Notes under the pieces: model-generated
Told to the model about the DNA's origin: nothing
Database searches by the model: none
Seen by the model: only the letters and a program-made list of their open reading frames with translations
Program-made: the position numbers and the translations under genes
Source of the DNA: Vulcanimicrobiota bacterium
Lineage (GTDB): Bacteria > Vulcanimicrobiota > Xenobia > Xenobiales > JADMJV01
Assembly: GCA_019637395.1 (NCBI GenBank)
Contig: JAHBVR010000022.1
Location: 62,001 to 126,000 of the forward strand
Length of the DNA stretch: 64,000 nt
Direction of reading: 5' to 3'
In this document: one piece after another, positions 59,639 through 64,000 of the stretch
How positions within the stretch are numbered: the first letter of the stretch is position 1
How the letters are laid out: the number at the start of each line of letters is the position of its first letter

Positions 59639-61860
59639 TGCCGGTCATTCTGGTTCTGGAGGACGACGACGAGCTGCGCGAAGTGCTGGTGGATGTCCTC
59701 GAGGACAATCAGCACCAGGTGCGCGGCGTGCCGCGCGGCGAGCAGGCCATCCAGTTGTTCCAGGAGTACCAGTTCGACCTGCTGGTGGTGGATATCCGCA
59801 TGGCCGGCCCCGACGGCCTGCAAACTCTTTCTTATCTGCGCCAGTTGGGCTTTTCCGTGCCCACCCTGGTCATGACTGGATTTGCCGATCAGTCCGACCC
59901 GGTGCGGGCCCTGCGCCTGGGAGCCAAAGAGTACCTGATGAAGCCCTTTGCGCTGGACGAATTTCTCTGGGCCGTGGATCGAATTTTGGAGGAACGCCGC
60001 CAGTCGGAGGCTCAGCGCCAGCAGACCACCGAGGTGGTGGAGGCGGTGGAGTGGGTCTTGAGCCGCCTGGGCGGACTTTCTCTGGTGGCCTGCCGGGAGT
60101 TTTCTCAGCGACTCGATTTGACTCCCATGGACCGGCTGCTGCTGCTGGTGAGCGTGGCCCTGCGGGAAAAGCTGAAGGGACAGCCGGCCCCGCCCGAGTT
60201 GCCCCCGTCGCTGGCCCAAATCTTGCGCGACTGGGAAGCTCCCTGGGACGCGCAGGAGGCTCTGGTCAGCCGGGCCGGTTCTTTGTTGGAGAACCTGGAG
60301 CAGCCGCTCAGCGAGGGCGCTCTGGGCAAGCTGAAACCCGGCCAGTTCGACCCGTATCTTCTGGAAACTCTGAGCACCTCGTTGAAGGCGGAGACGGGCA
60401 ACTCTTCGCAGCTGCTGGATCTGATCAATATTTTGTTGGCCTGCGGAGACCGGACTTCCAGCCGCAAGGCCTTCGAACAACTGCTGGCCAGCGTGGCCGC
60501 GCCTTCTCCGGAGCGGGTTTTCGCCTTGTTGGGTTTGTGTGACGGTCTGGCTCCCGCCGCGCTGGACGGGCTGATGTTGAGCCTGTTGGCCGAGCTGCAG
60601 CAGTTGCCGGTGGGCGAGGCGGTGGCGGCCTTGTGGCGAGGGGGGCACTGGTTGGTGCGTTTGCAGCGGCCGGAGATCGCCCCGTTACTGAAATCGTTGG
60701 GTAGCCAGGCGCTCAAGGCGTCGCGGCGCACGGCTGTGGCTCAAGCCAGTTTGTTGGCCTGGGCGGTGGACGGCAGTCTGGCCGGCTCGGTGCGAGGGGC
60801 ACTGCAGCAATTGATGCTGCCCGAGAATTTGAGCCATTTGCGCCCGGCCTTAGACTGGTTGCTGCCGCCGTTGCTCAACGCCTTGGCCGCCGATGAGGGC
60901 TTGCAGCCTTTGTTGAGCCGGCTGTGCCGCCAGGAGTCCCAGACGGTGGCCTACGCTTTGCGGCACCAGCGTTTGTCTTTAGAAGGACGGCTTTTTGTGG
61001 CGGAGGCCTTGGAAGGTCTTGGCGCTTCGGCCGAGGAGGCGCTGGTTTTGCTGGCTGAGGATGCTTCTCCCAAGGTGCGCGAGCTGGCGGGCAAGTCGCG
61101 GGCGGGTAAGCCGGCCTTGGAAACCATTCCGATTCAGGTGGTGACGTTCGGTGGTTTTGAGCTGTGGGTGGGACCGCACAAGATTGCCGAATCGAGTTGG
61201 CGCGGCTCGCGCGTGAAACATCTGGCCGCCTATGTGGCGATTTCGGTAAAGCCGGTGCCCGGCGAGCGGCTGTTGGAGTTATTTTGGCCCGAGAGTTTGG
61301 AGAAAGGGCAGCGGGGTCTGCAGTCCGCTTTGACGGTGATTCGCGGGGCCTGCCGCGATTTCGAGGAAGTCAAGGGTCTGTCGATTTTGGTGCGCGAGTC
61401 GGAGTGCGTGCTCTTCCCCGATCGTTTCACTCGTTGGGTGGATTGTCACGAATTCGATCGATTGGTGCGCCAGGCCGGTCAGTGTAGTCAGTTGGAACAG
61501 CGCAGCGCTTTATTGCAGCGCGCGGTGGCTCTCTACAAGGGTCCCTGCCTGGACGGCTGTTTTCTGGAGTGGGCGCTGACCATGCAAAGCGAATATGAGC
61601 AGATGGCTCTACAGGCCATGTTGCAGTTGGGCTCGGCCGAACTGGCCCAGCAGCGCTGGTTGTCAGCGCTACAGACAGCCAAGCAAGCACTGCGCATCGA
61701 CCCGTTGTTGACTCAGGCGGCGGCGGTGACCGTCAGAGCGCATATCGGCTCCGGTAATACCGAGCTGGCGCTGCAGTTTTTCGACGGCTTCCAGCGCCGC
61801 TATCAGGAGGAATTCGGCCAGTCGCTGCACCTGGATGAAATGCTAAAAGACCCCTCTTAG
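59638..61860 (+). CDS. Response regulator with HEAT-like region and SARP/BTAD output
   Basis: A 740-residue protein. REC at 1-120: EDDDE, Asp52 in VVDIRMAG, LVMTGFAD, LMKPFALDEF. Residues 130-495 are helical repeats with LASVAAPSPERVFALLGL-like motifs. From about 499 the protein has the SARP winged helix (VVTFGGFELWVGPHKI, then SSWRGSRVKHLAAYVA and RLLELFWPES) followed by a BTAD TPR domain (residues ~615-740). It is the only regulator of the three with a recognisable DNA-binding output, so it is the likely transcriptional arm of the cluster B signalling set. Confidence 0.85.
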   Translation: MPVILVLEDDDELREVLVDVLEDNQHQVRGVPRGEQAIQLFQEYQFDLLVVDIRMAGPDGLQTLSYLRQLGFSVPTLVMTGFADQSDPVRALRLGAKEYLMKPFALDEFLWAVDRILEERRQSEAQRQQTTEVVEAVEWVLSRLGGLSLVACREFSQRLDLTPMDRLLLLVSVALREKLKGQPAPPELPPSLAQILRDWEAPWDAQEALVSRAGSLLENLEQPLSEGALGKLKPGQFDPYLLETLSTSLKAETGNSSQLLDLINILLACGDRTSSRKAFEQLLASVAAPSPERVFALLGLCDGLAPAALDGLMLSLLAELQQLPVGEAVAALWRGGHWLVRLQRPEIAPLLKSLGSQALKASRRTAVAQASLLAWAVDGSLAGSVRGALQQLMLPENLSHLRPALDWLLPPLLNALAADEGLQPLLSRLCRQESQTVAYALRHQRLSLEGRLFVAEALEGLGASAEEALVLLAEDASPKVRELAGKSRAGKPALETIPIQVVTFGGFELWVGPHKIAESSWRGSRVKHLAAYVAISVKPVPGERLLELFWPESLEKGQRGLQSALTVIRGACRDFEEVKGLSILVRESECVLFPDRFTRWVDCHEFDRLVRQAGQCSQLEQRSALLQRAVALYKGPCLDGCFLEWALTMQSEYEQMALQAMLQLGSAELAQQRWLSALQTAKQALRIDPLLTQAAAVTVRAHIGSGNTELALQFFDGFQRRYQEEFGQSLHLDEMLKDPS

Positions 61861-61869
61861 GGGTCCTTT
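61845..61869. terminator. Bidirectional terminator at the end of cluster B
   Basis: GACCCCT and AGGGGTC form a 7-base stem around a 3-base loop, flanked by AAA and TTT that extend it. It overlaps the TAG of the regulator gene and lies 4 bases before the stop of the convergent small gene. The minus-strand copy is followed by TTTT. Confidence 0.7.
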
Positions 61870-61873
61870 CGCA

Positions 61874-62098
61874 TTAGAGAGTGATCGAGCCGCCTTCTTT
61901 GAGGAAGCGTTTAATGTCCTGGTGGCTCGAGGTCTCCACCAGTTTTTGACCGTTGGCCTGGCTGCCCTGGTAGTTGGTGCTGTAGAATTTACCGTTGTTT
62001 ACTTCAGCTTTGTGCGCCGTGTCGATGTTTTTGAGGTGTTTCTGAGCGGCGGGGCCCCACTGGGGAGTTTGCTGGAAGTTGAAGGGATTGAGATTCAT
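61874..62098 (-). CDS. Small hypothetical protein
   Basis: A 74-residue soluble protein beginning MNLNPFNFQQTPQWGPAAQK, with no Cys and a short helical middle. GAGGA lies 7 bases before ATG 62098. A longer frame from 62158 would add a basic leader with no ribosome site. No family is recognised. It ends against the shared terminator. Confidence 0.6.
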   Translation of the reverse strand: MNLNPFNFQQTPQWGPAAQKHLKNIDTAHKAEVNNGKFYSTNYQGSQANGQKLVETSSHQDIKRFLKEGGSITL

Positions 62099-62188
62099 TT
62101 GCGTGTCCTCGGCTTTCGTTTTGGTGTTCTTGTGAGCCCAAGATAACCTGGCGGGCACGACCGGAACGCTACCGGGCCGGAGGGGATG

Positions 62189-62926
62189 TTAACAGTTTAA
62201 GACGATGCATTCCTCAAAAGCGGGCCCGCCCGAGAGCCAGTCGGCCGTGATTTTTTCAAAGTCGCGGGTCAGGGCGGCCACGGCCAGGCCGAGGACCACC
62301 GGGCGGTGGTCGATGCCCATTTCTTCGAAGACCTTCAGGGTGGCTTCTTGCGGGAGGCCGGGAAAGCTGTAATAGCGGATGTGCATGGGCACCTGGCGTT
62401 CGGGGTCCTGGTTTTCCACCGCCTGGCGGCAGCGTTCCGCGTCCACCGAATGGTGGGCCCGGCAGGGTAGGGGACGGTGCTTGTAAACGGTGCAGGTCTG
62501 CTCTTCCGAGAGGAAGGGGCAGGGACGAAAGATGCGTCTGATTTCGTGGCTGTCGCGGGTTTCCAGGCGATAGTCGAGGGGGCTGGAGAGGCTGGCGGCC
62601 ACGGCCACCGCGTCGAGGATGTGCACCTGGAGTTGTTCGTAGCAACACCAGGAGCAGCCGGACCGGCACTGTATTGGTTGGATCGCTTGAGGATAGAGTC
62701 GGGCGGCGGTTTGCTGGGCCTGGTCGCTGGCCTGTCGGAGCGCTTCGGCCAGATTTTTCGCGACGCTGCTCGCATTGTCGGAGGTGAGCGTTTGCAGAAT
62801 GGCGAGCGTGCGCAAGTATTGTTGGGCATAGAGGGTGTCCACCGTCGCCTGCAGCTCGGTGGCGTGGCTGATGGCGGGCGGCGAGTCGGCCAGTCGTTGG
62901 AGACGTTTGCGGAAGGCCCGATTCAC
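62189..62926 (-). CDS. YkgJ-family cysteine-cluster protein
   Basis: A 245-residue protein from GTG 62926 with AAGGAG 8 bases upstream. The Cys motifs are CRSGCSWCC and CPFLSEEQTCTVYKHRPLPC, matching the YkgJ/zinc- or iron-binding CxxxCxxCC domain. Further Cys residues occur at the C-terminus (ECIVLNC). The family is proposed to bind Zn or an FeS cluster; its cellular role is unclear. It is followed 90 bases later by the small 74-residue gene. Confidence 0.85.
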   Translation of the reverse strand: MNRAFRKRLQRLADSPPAISHATELQATVDTLYAQQYLRTLAILQTLTSDNASSVAKNLAEALRQASDQAQQTAARLYPQAIQPIQCRSGCSWCCYEQLQVHILDAVAVAASLSSPLDYRLETRDSHEIRRIFRPCPFLSEEQTCTVYKHRPLPCRAHHSVDAERCRQAVENQDPERQVPMHIRYYSFPGLPQEATLKVFEEMGIDHRPVVLGLAVAALTRDFEKITADWLSGGPAFEECIVLNC

Positions 62927-62984
62927 GGTGGGCACTCCTTCAGGCGGCGAGGACTTTCCTGCCGCGGTGTGCAAAACCAGAAGG

Positions 62985-63386
62985 ATGCGAAGATTTTTGC
63001 TTTGGCTGATTTTGTTGGCCTGGCCGGCCGGGGCCGAGGTTCCTGAGCAGGTCGAAATTGGCGGGCTGAAGGTTCGGCTTCAGGTTTTTGCCTGGCGGGA
63101 TTTTATGCCCCAGATCGGGGGCGAGGGCAGCGGCTCTCCGCTGATGTTGACGCCGTCGCTGGTGGACGAAGGTGGCCAGCCACTGCCGGGCGTTACCTTC
63201 AAGGAGATTGTAGCCACCTGTGAGGGCAAGGAGTGGCGCGCCGTGCCCGACAGCGGCGGCACCGCGCGCGGTGGCCCCAGATGGCCGACGGGCGCCAGCG
63301 TTATGGTGCAGGCCCATTATTCCTACAAGGGTAAGGACGGCTGGTTGCGTCTGGCCAGGCCTGCAGGTATCGGCCGCACCGAGTGA
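62985..63386 (+). CDS. Small secreted protein
   Basis: A 133-residue protein with an N-terminal signal peptide (MRRFLLWLILLAWPAGA). The mature part is beta-rich and ends with RTE. No family is recognised, though the VEIGGLKVRLQVFAWRDFM opening is typical of immunoglobulin-like secreted domains. It is divergent from the YkgJ-like gene and overlaps the kinase gene by 64 bases. Confidence 0.6.
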   Translation: MRRFLLWLILLAWPAGAEVPEQVEIGGLKVRLQVFAWRDFMPQIGGEGSGSPLMLTPSLVDEGGQPLPGVTFKEIVATCEGKEWRAVPDSGGTARGGPRWPTGASVMVQAHYSYKGKDGWLRLARPAGIGRTE

Positions 63387-64000
63387 TGGCGCTTGACCGG
63401 CGGCCTTTTGGCTTTGCGCGGTTTGGCTTTGACGGTCTGAGCGGTGACCGCGATGGTGGCCGCCGGTTGAGTCTTTTTTCCCAGGCTGACTCCGGCGGCC
63501 AGGGCCAGGGTGGCGGCGGCGGCCACGGCGATGGGCCAGAAGTTGGGCAGTTTCGGCGTTGTCAAGGTTGGCAGGGGGCGCGTCTTCCCGGAGAAACTGA
63601 CGCGCGCGCTGGAGAGGCGGTGGCGATGGCCGAATTCGACCAGCCAGCGGTCCAGGGCGGCGGCCATTTCCCGGGCGCCGGCGTAACGTTTGGCGGCTTT
63701 GAAGTCGATGGCTTTGGCCACGATTTGGCGCAGGCCTTCGGGTAGATTCGGCAATCCTTGGCTTTCCGAGAGGGCCAGAGCCATCAGATCGCAGGGTTCG
63801 CCGGTGAGCAGGTGCAGTAAGGTGGCGCCCACCGAGAAGACATCCGAGCGGGGCTCGGCTTTGCCGTACATCTGCTCGGGCGCGCAGTAACCCATGGTGC
63901 CGACCGCTGTTTGTTGCTGGATGTCAGGGGTGACCGTGCGGGCCAGTCCGAAATCGACCACTTTGATTTTGCCCCCGCGGCGTTCGCGTACCAGGTTGGC
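63323..64000 (-). CDS. Ser/Thr protein kinase, C-terminal part (cut by right edge)
   Basis: The kinase C-lobe begins at the right edge: IKVVDFGLAR (DFG metal motif), GTMGYCAPEQ (activation-segment APE), then SDVFSVGATLLHLLTG. The catalytic HRD motif is outside the window. A juxtamembrane region and a hydrophobic helix (PNFWPIAVAAAATLALAAGV) follow, then a short basic, proline-rich tail. This is the bacterial PknB-like type with a single membrane helix and an outside C-terminal tail of ~50 residues. Its 3' end overlaps the small secreted gene by 64 bases. Confidence 0.88.
   Translation of the reverse strand, partial: ANLVRERRGGKIKVVDFGLARTVTPDIQQQTAVGTMGYCAPEQMYGKAEPRSDVFSVGATLLHLLTGEPCDLMALALSESQGLPNLPEGLRQIVAKAIDFKAAKRYAGAREMAAALDRWLVEFGHRHRLSSARVSFSGKTRPLPTLTTPKLPNFWPIAVAAAATLALAAGVSLGKKTQPAATIAVTAQTVKAKPRKAKRPPVKRHHSVRPIPAGLARRNQPSLPL

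Overview
The window is GC-rich bacterial chromosome with dense coding on both strands. The lineage cannot be fixed from sequence alone. Prepilin genes, two-component genes, a TAT-exported molybdo-flavoenzyme, HEAT-rich proteins and many lineage-specific secreted or small proteins would suit a deep-branching, probably environmental phylum; Vulcanimicrobiota/Armatimonadota-like is a guess. No rRNA, tRNA, CRISPR array, prophage or complete insertion sequence was seen.

0-32 kb. A minus-strand operon holds an ArsB-type transporter, a urocanase-like hydratase, a DUF917 protein and a histidine-ammonia-lyase-like protein that lacks the MIO-forming Ala-Ser-Gly. Together they read as an ergothioneine catabolic pathway rather than a histidine (hut) pathway. 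Next come a methyltransferase/MacB-like permease pair, an M20 peptidase, an aminoglycoside-phosphotransferase-fold kinase, a five-unit HTH protein, mtfA, a 1060-residue repeat protein, an XRE-DUF559 fusion, a 50-bp minisatellite, a DUF885 protein, a TetR/SDR divergent pair with a palindromic operator, paoABC, galT and hflX. This half also contains gene decay: an ankyrin fragment, a shredded aldehyde dehydrogenase and a broken ABC-F ATPase.

33-40 kb. Here lie a B3-type metallo-beta-lactamase-fold protein, a large zincin protease, a beta-carbonic anhydrase with a good promoter, a decayed Hpt/HATPase relic, two small membrane proteins and an arginase.

40-62 kb. This is the most original part. 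Cluster A (40.5-48.0 kb) encodes a prepilin fused to a TolB-like beta-propeller, two pseudopilins, a PilX/GspK-like protein, a 106-residue protein with four perfectly spaced 16-residue HHTC repeats, and two clostripain-family (C11) proteases. The first protease also carries a YidD-like domain and glycine-zipper membrane segments. Cluster B (49.0-61.9 kb) encodes three related response regulators, a TAT-exported protein, a PilX-like protein, a pseudopilin, a second prepilin fused to a different (NHL-like) propeller, PilC, a membrane sensor kinase and a PilT-type ATPase. The pieces suggest a signal-controlled pseudopilus or secretion machine with propeller-bearing subunits, plus a protease/repeat-peptide module. 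No secretin, PilB, PilD or PilMNOP is in view, so those must come from elsewhere.

62-64 kb. Small and secreted proteins, a YkgJ-type cysteine-rich protein and the C-terminal part of a Ser/Thr kinase, cut by the right edge.
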